64,000 nucleotides of DNA, from positions 930,001-994,000 of the forward strand of contig JAGMWG010000005.1 of assembly GCA_020744225.1 (NCBI GenBank), given 5' to 3'. This document shows, piece after piece, positions 47,016-56,540 of this stretch. This stretch comes from Paraphoma chrysanthemicola. Lineage: Eukaryota; Ascomycota; Dothideomycetes; Pleosporales; Phaeosphaeriaceae. Below the pieces are notes generated by a model, which was given only the letters and a program-made list of their open reading frames with translations, did no database searches and was not told where the DNA came from. A program made the position numbers and the translations under genes. Position 1 is the first letter of the stretch. Every line of letters starts with the position of its first letter.

Positions 47016-49101
47016 CTATAACTTCACCTTTCCCCCCTCGATCTGCTCTAGATCACCCCTCCCAAACCTCACATACGTCCCGCTCTTCAACCAATACAAC
47101 ACGTCCCCACTCGCTTCCACCTTATCCACATCAACCCCCTCAGCCACCAGCCCTTGTTTCTGCTGCTTCATGGTGCCCGTGGTGACCATTTCCTTCGTAA
47201 TCCTGAGCCAAACCGGCTGCGCAAAACCTGGCAACTCCTTCTTGACATGGTCGGCCAGACTCTGCAGAATCTGTTCGCTGGGGCCTTTGCCCTCGCCCGC
47301 GTACGTCGAGGAGTTGAAGACAATAGCCGCACAGCCAGCGCGGCCATCGTGTTTCGGCACTTGTACGCCGTAGACGTTGGCTTCGATGATGGCAGGGTGT
47401 GCGCCTACGACTTCGGCTACTTCGGCTGTTGAGACGTTTTCTGCTTTCCAGCGAAATGTATCGCCGATGCGGTCGACGAACCACCACCGTCCGTCTTTGT
47501 CCCAGCGCATCAAGTCGCCGGAGCGATACCATGCATCGCCTAGCGTCTTCACGTTACGCACGATTTTGCTGTTTGTTGCAGACGCGTTGTTGAAGTAGCC
47601 CTGGAACTTGGCGGAGATATTTGCTGGATCGAGTTTGTAGAGTAATTCTCCTGGTTCGTTGGGATCGACTAGTTGGCAGAGTCCCGTGGATGGGGAGCGT
47701 AATGGAGATGGGGTTGTGGCCGTCGGATCGATGCGCACGACGGAGAGGCCGGATGTGAAAAGGAGAGACGCAAGTGTGCCTGCGCGGGCAATGGCTCCTG
47801 AAGAGAAAGGATTTGAAGAGCGGTTGAAAAGCCCGCCGGGTGCTTCCGTCGCAGCGTAGAACTCGTAGATCGTTTCAATTCCGAAGCGCTGCTTGAATGG
47901 CTCCCACACGTCCGAGCGCAGGCCGTTTCCAAACGCTGCGCGGACTTTGTGAGATGTGTCGAGCGGGGAGGGAGGCGCGGAGAGCAAGTAACGGCATGTT
48001 TCGCCGACGTAGTGAATGACGGTGGCATTGGACGCGCGCACTTCGGGCCAGAAGGTCTTGTGGGAGAACTTGGATGAGAGGCAGATTGTGCTGCCGCCAC
48101 GGAGGACGGCGCAGACACCCAAAACGCTGGCGGAGCTGTGGTAGAGGGGCATGGAGGTGTAGACTATCTCGTTCTTGAGACCTATCCACAGAGACGTAAA
48201 TCTGGCACCCATGCCGCATTTACCCCAGGCCATGACGGCGGGCTTGGGAAGGCCTGTAGTCCCGCTTGTGTAGATGAGCATGGCCATGCTGCTGCTTGTC
48301 TGGCCTGCTCGCGCGCTGTCTGGCTGGCGGGTCGAGGGGAGCGACAGTATCTGAGTTTCGAGCGTCTTGTCGAAATGTACAATCTCAATCTGTCGCTGTA
48401 CTTTGGCTTCGGCCACACCGGGGTCGATGGCCTGCCCTGCCGTGGTCTGGTTTCGAACCGATCGGGGTATCTCGCTAGCATCCATATCGAAGCCAAACTT
48501 CTGGTCTCCAAGCGATGTGAAGCCATGTTCCCTCAAGACGTCCTCATTGAAATTGTCCTTTGCGTGCTCATCGACAAGCACCAAGCGTGCCGTGCTCGTC
48601 TTGATAGTATGCACCAGCGGCTTCCCCGTGAGGTTGTAATTGATGAAGGCTGGCTTCGCGCCGATGCTCCATAGGCCGTACCACACCCAGATGAAGATCT
48701 CCGAGTTCACAAAGTCCATTGCGACAATCTCATCCTTCTCCACGCCCTTGTGCTTGAACCACACGCCATATTTGAGGACGATATCGTAGGCTTGCGCGTA
48801 TGTCCATGTCCGACCTTGGAAAATGATCCAAGGGTGGTTCGAACGCGAAGACTGGACGTGCGATTCGAGCTCGTAGAAGAGGTTCAGCGCGTCGCGGCGT
48901 TCGTTGGCGATGCCGTTGATGGTGGCGCGGATGTACGACGCCAGCAGCGGGACGTCGTGAGCGATGCCATGACGAGCATTCAGATATGCGAGACCGGCAG
49001 TTGCAGCTGCGGCGGGAATGGCAAACGGGAGCGCTACTGAGAGCTTGTTAGTGAAGGGCCGTGGTCAAGTTGTACTGCACGTGTCGGAGCTTACGCGACA
49101 T
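47016..49101 (-). CDS. FAT1-like fatty acid transporter / very-long-chain acyl-CoA synthetase
   Basis: Two exons on minus: a 7-base first exon (49101-49095), a 58-bp intron (49094-49037, GTAAGC...CTCTCAG), then 49036-47016; 675 residues, the usual FATP length. The join gives MSLALPFAIPAAAATAGLAY, a hydrophobic N-terminal anchor. The AMP-binding motif YTSGTTGLPKP is at about 258-268, and the FATP/VLACS signature WYRSGDLMRWDKDGRWWF then DRIGDTFRWKAENVSTAEV at about 511-548. It ends in a short basic tail (GGKVKL), not a classic PTS1. The enzyme activates long and very long chain fatty acids to CoA esters with ATP and couples this to uptake. Likely in ER, peroxisome or lipid droplet membranes. 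Paralogs exist in fungi, so strict FAT1 orthology is not claimed. Confidence 0.92.
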
Positions 49102-49864
49102 GGTAGACCGTCTCCAACGGTGCGGTTGGTGGCAGGGGGCGCTTCAGAACAACAGAGCACTTGAACTTTATTTACGGACAAGATGGAAAGACTAGAGGTT
49201 TAAGTTCAGGATAACACACACTCAGCATAAGAGACACGGCCAAAGCCTTAATTGCATGGCCTGTCACATCTGCACGACCTGAGTGTCGAAACGAGCCGAG
49301 GCATTGCTGATGTTGGCTTGTGGTTGCCCACAACAAGCTTCTTGACAACCAACCGCCGGGCTTTGTCAATCTTCCCCTCATCATGAAGGATGGGCTCCTG
49401 AACCGCCCAACGGTACCTCGGAATCATATGGCTGCGATACTGTGAGGTCAGCTCGATGGACAAGAATTGGCGTCTCACAAAACCGTTTCTGAACGAAATG
49501 CTCCAATTTCTGTGGTTGTACTACTCCAAGCGCCAATCCGGAGCAACTATTATTATTGATTACGGCTGAGGCCCTCCGCTCCATGCTACATAGCCGTAGG
49601 TCCAAGGGGTGCAATGTGCATATCTCCGTGATACAGCAGCTCTCCCTCAAGGTGATAGTGTACAGACCTGTTCGTGAAGAGTGCGACTGTCTTATTAATT
49701 CCGCTGCATCAAGCCATCTCACATACCCAGATTTTCTTTATTAGGACGCTCAGAGTGCTTTCCACCGTTGCCAAATGCCAGGATGCTGCATTAGTGTTAG
49801 TACTTTAAATGTCAACATAACCTGTGGCGACATACCACATCTTCAGGATGATGCCTCGAGGCTT
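49102..49864. other. Intergenic, promoter side of the FAT1-like gene
   Basis: About 760 bp between two minus-strand genes: the 5' leader and promoter of the FAT1-like gene plus the 3' flank of the next. Nothing specific recognised. Confidence 0.45.
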
Positions 49865-51212
49865 CTACGATAGCTTCTTCTGCCTCTCTGCATCCCACCA
49901 CTTCTTGTGGGCAGTCTTGACCTTGGCAAGGTGAGAAGAGAATGTCTCGTTGTCCATCATGAACAGCTTGGCCCGTGTTGCCATTTTCTCCACGTCCATC
50001 TCATCTTCGAGGATCCTGTAGAGCTTGATGTCGATGTCGCGCTGATATGTTTGTTCATCTAGCTCAGCCAGGCGTGGATCTACGATCTGTGCTTGGCAAG
50101 GAAACAACGACTGTTGCAATCTAAGGCCCTGGTAAACTCAGAAAACGGACATCTTCTCTTTCAACCCTCCTGTACGTACCTCCTTAGCATCAGCAGTACG
50201 TATGTCTGTAGTAGCCATTCTCCAGGCCAAAGCGCCGTCACCGATGGTGTCTTCGTCGTCAGCGAGTGCTTCAATGGAGCCGTGTCCCGCAGAATGTCCA
50301 GAAACGCGGCGCAGAGCCTCAGTGGCGGCCTCAAATTGACGGTCCAGGTCAAGGGACTGATGAGTCACGGAAGCCGGTGCAGTAGTCTGCTGAGATGGGT
50401 TGCCATCTTTGCTCGCTTTGCTCGCTTTACGGAGATGCGGTGGCAAAGACTTCACTGGTTCGATTGAAGGAGTCGTTTTGGCCGTGTGCTCTCCAAGCAG
50501 CTTCTCCAGAGGCCCTGCCCAACCTGGCATAGGGGCTCTATCGCGTGCGGAGACCTGGGTGGGGTCAATTGGGTGTATTTTCTTAGCAGTGAGCGTTGCA
50601 CCGTTCGCATTGACAGCGGAATCGATGCCAGTGCCCCCAGACACTGGCAAGCCCTGAGCTGCGCCTTGCTTTGAAGGTGTGGTCTGCACTGCGTGATCAT
50701 ATGGCTTGCCGGTACTGTTGTCTTTGCTCTTCGTGATCGAATTCGTCGGCGGCGTAGTAGCGGGGGCATCCAGAGCAATCGACTGGGGCAAATACGAGCG
50801 CGGCATCTGTACTGGCCACCCAGCAGCTCTGGCCTGACTGGTCGCCGCATCGTTCGAAGAAAAGGAAGAGGAAGAAGCACTGTCGGCAGCGCCAGCAAGA
50901 CCCCTCAATTGTGCCTCACGCTTGAGCGCAGCTTTCTTCTGCTCAGCGTAGGGGTCCCTGTTCAGTCGTGGATCTGCGAGTCTGCCAGGCCGCGCAATTG
51001 AGTCGGGATCAGGTACCCTATAAGTGTAAAGGCAATTGTCAGCTTCTGCCTGAGTAATTATCTGTGGTAGCAGCTTGACTTACCAGTTCTCCGCCTCTGG
51101 TGGCGGCTCAGGAAAAGTGTCCCATGAAAGCCCTACTGCTGTCTCCGATCAGCCTGGTTTGCATCGCAGCAGGACTATGCTTACCTGACTTCTTCGGCGT
51201 TATGGAGGGCAT
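49865..51212 (-). CDS. Unknown conserved-looking protein, four exons
   Basis: Exons on minus: 51212-51185, 51135-51084, 51017-50180 and 50086-49865; introns 49, 66 and 93 bp; 379 residues. All joins keep frame and the first three short exons give an uninterrupted start (MPSITPKKSV, then LSWDTFPEPPPEAENWVPDP). No family recognised. The N-terminal 80 residues look conserved in style (Trp and Pro-rich, then ARPGRLADPRLNRDPYAEQK). The middle is Ser/Thr/Pro-rich and disordered. The last exon encodes a compact charged helical segment (YQRDIDIKLYRILEDEMDVE, then AHKKWWDAERQKK), the most likely folded part. The third intron is longer than most here and its unspliced frame ends soon after the donor. 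The first acceptor is a tandem CAGTAG. Confidence 0.7.
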
Positions 51213-52593
51213 GCTGCTGTGTAGCGAGTGTGTGTGAATTTGTGCGCAGAAAAGAGCGGCGTAGTAAAGTTGTCGCTTGGGACAGTCCGGCGAGGTTTGT
51301 TATTGTGGCGGAGGCGGACTCAAGGTGAAAGCGACTTGCTTGAAGGTGGGTGACCATCAGCGGCTCTTATGTAGTAGAAAGGCCGCAAAGAAGACTCACA
51401 TCTCTATTCGAAAGCACGGCGTATGTCAAGGTTAAAATGCGCGCTACAGAGTAGGTGACAGTCAGCTGGAGCAGAGCAGGTAGGAGTAGGAATTCTCTTA
51501 CATGTCGCTGGACTTGATAGCCATTGTGGTCTAGCTGTTTTTGATGCCATCACTGATATATTGAGTAACGGGAACATCCGCGGGTTATCCTGCTACGTGG
51601 GGAAAGCGGTTTGCTGAGGAAAGAGACGCGGTGACCAGGAGGGAAGCGACAAGGCAGATGGCAGAAGATGGGCGGTGACGAAGCGTATGAAATGCAAATA
51701 AGACAGGGACGAGATACCTCAAGCAAATATAAGATATGACAGCATGCGTTGATCAACCAGTAGCGGCATGACAAGCAATATATGGTCTGGTTCGGTTTGC
51801 GTGAACTTGCCATTAACATCAACCCGGTCTGTCATCAAGAAATCACAGCTAAAAGAGGTTTTATCCACCCCAATTGAAACGACTTCCTTCACTTCGAGAG
51901 CTTACAAAATGCCGATGGTGTGCACGCGTGGATACATGGAATGGCTGTAGATGCTTTGCTCGCGGCATTGTTGCGTTGTATGGGAGCCTTTGGCTTTTGG
52001 CCACACTTTAACACACAGGCCTTTCATCGAATGTGTGGAGAGTAAGACGCCCTCTCCGTGCAGCGAATGCGGGGTTGAATATGCAAGGCGGACTGGGGCC
52101 GGTCTCGCTACCAGTGAATTGTCCAATCGCACGCTAGCCTGTTTTTGAGCTAGTTGATGACCCAACTGCGTGAGAGCCTACCTGTGTAGGCAGTACTTTT
52201 GAATTTATTTCCCCACTGCGAAACTTCTTACGCGACAAGACGGTCATTCTGTAGCTTGACAAGTCCTTCGCAGTGTTGAGCCGGAGATGTTGTAACGCTG
52301 CTGCTCGCCAAGGCTGCCTTGGTGCTCATTGCCAAATCGAGCAGAGAACGCTTCAGGTGAAAGCACTTTGGCGACCCCGTTAGCTCAGTGAGAGTATAAA
52401 ACCCATACTCAGACTGCAGAGAGTGTCCTCCAACTCGGTACGCCTACCCTCAGCCAAATACCTCCGTGAGCCGTCGCCTCTTCGAATTGCGACCTCGTAC
52501 TCATCGCCGCCATCCTCAGCAATCACAATTTCAGTCCACGAAAACAACACCATTTACTTCTCTCTCACTAAGTTCTCCGATCTCCTGGATAGT
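51213..52593. other. Divergent intergenic region
   Basis: About 1.4 kb between the minus-strand unknown gene and the plus-strand LRLP-type gene. It contains a short minus-strand start MAIKSSDM at about 51523-51500 followed by a good GTAAGA donor (see findings) and a candidate TATA box at 52395. No confident gene. Confidence 0.45.
52395..52401 (+). promoter_or_regulatory. Candidate TATA box of the LRLP-type gene
   Basis: TATAAAA about 190 bp before the ATG at 52594, within an otherwise mixed sequence. Distance is compatible with a fungal leader; inference only. Confidence 0.35.
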
Positions 52594-53884
52594 ATGGTCA
52601 AGCGCACTTATTCTTCGCGCTTCAAAAGGCGCGGAGAATATCAGCACGAAACAAGCCGCAAGCGGTCCAAGGGCGACAGCGACGACGAACTACACTGGCC
52701 TTTGCGCCCACAGGCATCCGCCGCACTACTAAAGAAGGGATTGAGGTCTCCTCAACCACAACCTGATTCAGAAGATGAATTGCTGGCAAACATTGCGCGC
52801 CGCAAAAACAGCGTTTCCATCTTGGACCGAGCGCTTGGTGGCAAGCTCAAGACTGTTAAGCCCAAAGGACAAAGTATTTATGGAAGCCGAGAGGAATTTG
52901 AGGCGACAATGCAAGATCAGAGGGAAGAGAAGAAGAACAGTTCGAAGCTCAACGCCAGTTACTTACCCACACCGCCGTCTGAGCTACAGCAGCAACAAAC
53001 AAAACACCTGAACGCTTTCTTCCCAGGACTGAACGGAAAGGCAAGCAAGGTCATCTCCAATATGTCGAAGCCTAAGAATAAGCTACCCACCGCAACGGTC
53101 TCTTCACCTGCTATCAAGGCAACAGAAACATCGAGGGTGTTCGAGAAGATCATCAAGTGCGCTGAACTACAACAGCCATACGTCCCACAGCAGTACGAAG
53201 CTGACAAGACCCCTGCTCCACGTAGAGGCCTTTCTGGCGATCATCTGTTGAATGGATCCAGAGGCGATGATCTGTAAGTATGGTATCCTTGATATGTTCA
53301 GACTGGCTGACACCCGCAGATGGTCGGCAAATCAGAACAACTCGCCGTTTCTACGCCTCCCGAGCGCGGTTCGCAATCGCATCTACGACTACGCCTTCGG
53401 CGGCAATACCATCAACATCTGCTACGAGACCTACCGAACTACCTATGTCAACGATCAGCCAGCCAAGCAGACACCGATCTTCAGATACCACTGCGTCGTG
53501 TATGACAGACTCACGAATCCATTTCAAGAGATCCGCAAGGGAACGATTGGCATACAGCATGGCTTCACACTACTTAATAGGGTGTGTCGCCAACTATACT
53601 TGGAGACCGCGCCGTTGCCGTACCAGCTCAACACCATCGCATTCGCCTCGTATAACGTTATGATGAACTTCCTGGTCATAGAGCGTCGTCTATCTCGACA
53701 GCAACGCGAGGCAGTCCGCACACTCGTCCTGCCAGACCACCTTCCCGCCCCCAATATCCTCGAATCTTTGCCCAAGCTCCAGCGGTTTTACCTTGGCCTA
53801 TACCAATATGTGGAGCTGAAGGGTTGGTATCGCGTAGTTCGCGAAGAGGGTCAGCTGCCGGGAGTAGTCTTCTTTGGCTATTGA
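52594..53884 (+). CDS. LRLP-type fungal protein with disordered N-terminus
   Basis: Exons 52594-53273 and 53320-53884 with a 46-bp intron; 414 residues. The open frame extends upstream of 52594 without an ATG, so MVKRTYSSRF is taken as start. The first 225 residues are basic and disordered (RFKRRGEYQHETSRKRSKG). After the intron comes a domain starting FLRLPSAVRNRIYDYAFGG, a signature common in many filamentous-ascomycete proteins and distantly related to F-box heads (leucine, proline, then an IY core). It continues with FTLLNRVCRQLYLETAPLPY and a helical C-terminus. No enzymatic function is known for this group to me. The splice joins GDDL directly to WSANQNNSPF, keeping frame. Confidence 0.78.
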
Positions 53885-54131
53885 AGCTGAGAGCTACGCT
53901 CTGGAGATGGAGCGATACATAATGCGCGCAGCCATGGCTCAGGATCTCTTTATACGAGCATGGGATCTAGGCGCATATACGGTTACATGTACAGGGTGGC
54001 ATTCACACATCTCGGGTACTGAGACATGATACCCCACGTCGGCGGCGTTCAGTCATAGCACAGTACAACTACAGGACATTGCAGTAACATTGGGTACACT
54101 TATCATACCTGCCCATGTGCTTCACCCCTTC

Positions 54132-55832
54132 TCAAGAAACAGCCGCTACAACTCCCTCAGCATCCTCTCGTCCCACAATCCCCTCCTCGACCATTTGCTC
54201 CAACGCCTTGATAATATCCGCACTCCTCCCCTTCCATTCTTCCTTCTTCGCCTGCGCTCCACTAGCAACTTCCTTCAACACCTCCGCCACAACCGCTTTC
54301 GCATCGGCTACTCCGCGAACATCCCCCTTCCCAGCCCTCTCCGCATAACTCCTCCCCCCGCGATAAAATACACCCGCATTCCCCACCAACACACCTTTAC
54401 TCTTACTCCACGCCGGTTTCGCAGCGTCGAACAGCGCAATCCGGAATCGAAATAAGTCTGTATCGCCTCGCGCCATGAATATGTCTGCTAATCGCGAGGC
54501 TGAGAGTAGCGCGTTATACGGCGCGGAAGCGAGTTGCGTAAGAATTGATTGCGCTTGTGTGAGTGCCGTCCATTGTAAGTCTACGTCGGTAGAGAACGTT
54601 GGGGACGATGGAGTGTATTGTGTTCCGTCTGCAAGGGCGGATGCAAGGTCGATGAGGGCGTCGGCGTAGGAGGATTGGATGTTTGCTTTTGCGAGGTCTG
54701 AGGTGTTTGTAGTGCTTGCTGCCTTTGTAAAGACTTGTTCAATGGCTTGCGCGTATTGAGTGGATGTGCTGCGGCCGGTGCGGTATGCAACTTCTGCGAT
54801 GGTGGCTTGGAAGTTTGCTGTTGCGAGGAGGGCGTCGTCTTTGGGGGTAGTTGTTTCTTCTTCGACAGCGGATGCGCCGATGGAAAGTGTTGGGCCGGAT
54901 TTGGGCTCTTGCCTTGGCTTTGGGGAGGGGTGTGTTTCGATGAGGGTGATGAGGGCTGGAATTTTTGCTGTTGCGGTGTCGGTACCGTCGTGGGCCTTCT
55001 TTTCGATGTTTGAGAGTTCTGAAGGGTCGTAAAGACCTAACAGAGTTATCAATACACCCAGCTGTGCTGTGCATGTTTCTAGGATTGTTTCTGGGGTCAA
55101 GGGTTCTTCAACTGTTGCCCAGTCACCTGGTGCCTCGGATGATGTCGACTCAGTATCGGTTGTGTTGTCTGGCTGAACATTATCAAGCGACACACCACCT
55201 TCCCAGGCTTCTTGATACTCTCCTGAAGCTTGCGCTTTGGCGATCTCAGCCTGTATCTGTTCATACTCCCGCTGCTGCACTTCAAGACATCTCGTGAAGA
55301 TAGCCACTGCCTCTTCAAGAAGTGCGCGAGCTGATACTTTGGCAGCTCCTTGGGTACTAGATTCAAGCAGCACTTCAGCCAGAGAGGTCAGAACTTGCGC
55401 TGCATTGAACTGAATATCGGTGTTTGTTGGGTTGAGTGAGATGGCGAAGCGATGCGATTCCAAAGTCTCTTCTAGTAGGGCAGTCCGGTTGCCGAGTTGA
55501 GAAACGATACGATCGTCTTCCGTTATGCTGTACTCCAAGTTCGCTCTGCGAGTTGTTAGCTTAATTCTGTCCGGTGCTAAAACGACACTGTGTGCTCACT
55601 TATTGTACGCCAGATCAAAAGAAGTAGGATAGCGTTTCAAGCCCTCATTGTACATCTCGATTGCGCGATTGAAGAACCTTGTCGCCTTTGCGGCGTCTCC
55701 AGCCCGCCACTTGCCAGCTGCCTGTTCGTGCTCGTCTGCCGCTTCGAGGAAGTCATTCTCTGTTTGCGGGTCTTGGTTCTTCGCCTTCGTCTTAGGTTTG
55801 GGCTTCAAGAAATCCTTCTTTTTTGGCGGCAT
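54132..55832 (-). CDS. Tetratricopeptide (TPR)-like helical repeat protein
   Basis: Exons on minus: 55832-55600 and 55545-54132, 54-bp intron (GTGAGC...TCGCAG); 548 residues. The N-terminus is very basic (MPPKKKDFLKPKPKTK). Helical pairs of TPR style start near residue 25 (EAADEHEQAAGKWRAGDAAK, then FFNRAIEMYNEGLKRYP) and continue through the splice (FDLAYNKANLEYSITED) with RFAISLNPTNTDIQFNAAQV and ARALLEEAVAIFTRCLEVQQ. A disordered Thr/Pro-rich insert lies near 180-260. More helical repeats follow, with AKANIQSSYADALIDLASAL and a Lys/Glu/Ala-rich end. TPR proteins are adaptors or chaperone-like; a ribosome-assembly chaperone such as Acl4 has a similar size and basic/TPR make-up, but this is a weak analogy. 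Specific function unknown. Confidence 0.8.
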
Positions 55833-56130
55833 GCTGGAAACAGACGATGATAACGTGTGGCAATGTTTTGGACCAGGAGGTGTACGAGGTGTAGAGGAGT
55901 TTTGGTGTCGCTTGGGATGTGGCAAAAGTTGCCCTATCGTCAAATATCTCGGATTACTCAGCAACACTTCCCCAAAGTATGACACCACTTTTCACCGTAG
56001 TAAAGAAAGGGACAGGTGAAAGATGCGAGTGTGACACCATAGTCGTGGGCTTTTTGGAGGTCGCGTCTTCCTTGTCGATCCGCCCCACTCGCATAAGCCG
56101 CCCCACTACGATCCTTTCCAACACTTGTGC

Positions 56131-56540
56131 TCACTTCAACTTCGATACATCGAAGTCATCCCACCAACGTGATTTCTCAAGCAGGTACCCCTTGGTATCA
56201 AATAGTACGCCTTCTTCCTTCAGTAGCTTCAGTTTCGACTCTTGATTTTGACCGCTTGGTGCGTTCTCCCAATCTCCTTTGTATCCGCCGACAAACTGCG
56301 ACCGTCAGCGTCCACAAGGTTCAACGAGTCTCACGAGCATACCCCCGTGCTTGCGATACACCTGTGACATGGAATTTCTGGTGCAAAAGGATTGACGCGC
56401 AATGCGCCGCCAACTGCTCGTGGACTGCTATTCAGCGCTCTCGCCATGGCTGCGTACGAGGTAATGCGACCCTCCGGGATCTGCTGGAGAGCGGCATAGA
56501 CTCGTTCTTGGTATTTTGTTACTATCTGCTGCTTCGACAT
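56131..56540 (-). CDS. One-domain O6-alkylguanine-DNA alkyltransferase (MGMT/ATL family) with active-site cysteine
   Basis: Exons on minus: 56540-56343 and 56295-56131, 47-bp intron, phase 0; 120 residues. ATG 56540 (MSKQQ) is the only in-frame ATG. The DNA-binding helix-turn-helix is seen as IPEGRITSYAAMARALN and the arginine finger as RAVGGAL (Arg41). The alkyl-accepting motif is PCHR with Cys58 after NPFAPEI. After splicing the domain ends GYKGDWENAPSG and then LKEEGVLF. Full MGMT proteins such as yeast Mgt1 have an extra N-terminal domain and about 190 residues; the similar-size alkyltransferase-like proteins such as S. pombe Atl1 (about 110 residues) carry Trp instead of Cys. This protein has Atl1 size but keeps Cys, so it may directly repair alkylguanine. 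The residue after PCHR is Cys61, where Val is usual. Confidence 0.88.

Noticed and set aside
52376..52440. Possible tRNA (GTTAGCTCAGTGAGAG resembles an A box)
   Set aside because: No B box (GGTTCRANNCC) follows and the arms do not fold into a cloverleaf; the TATA-like element fits a promoter better.
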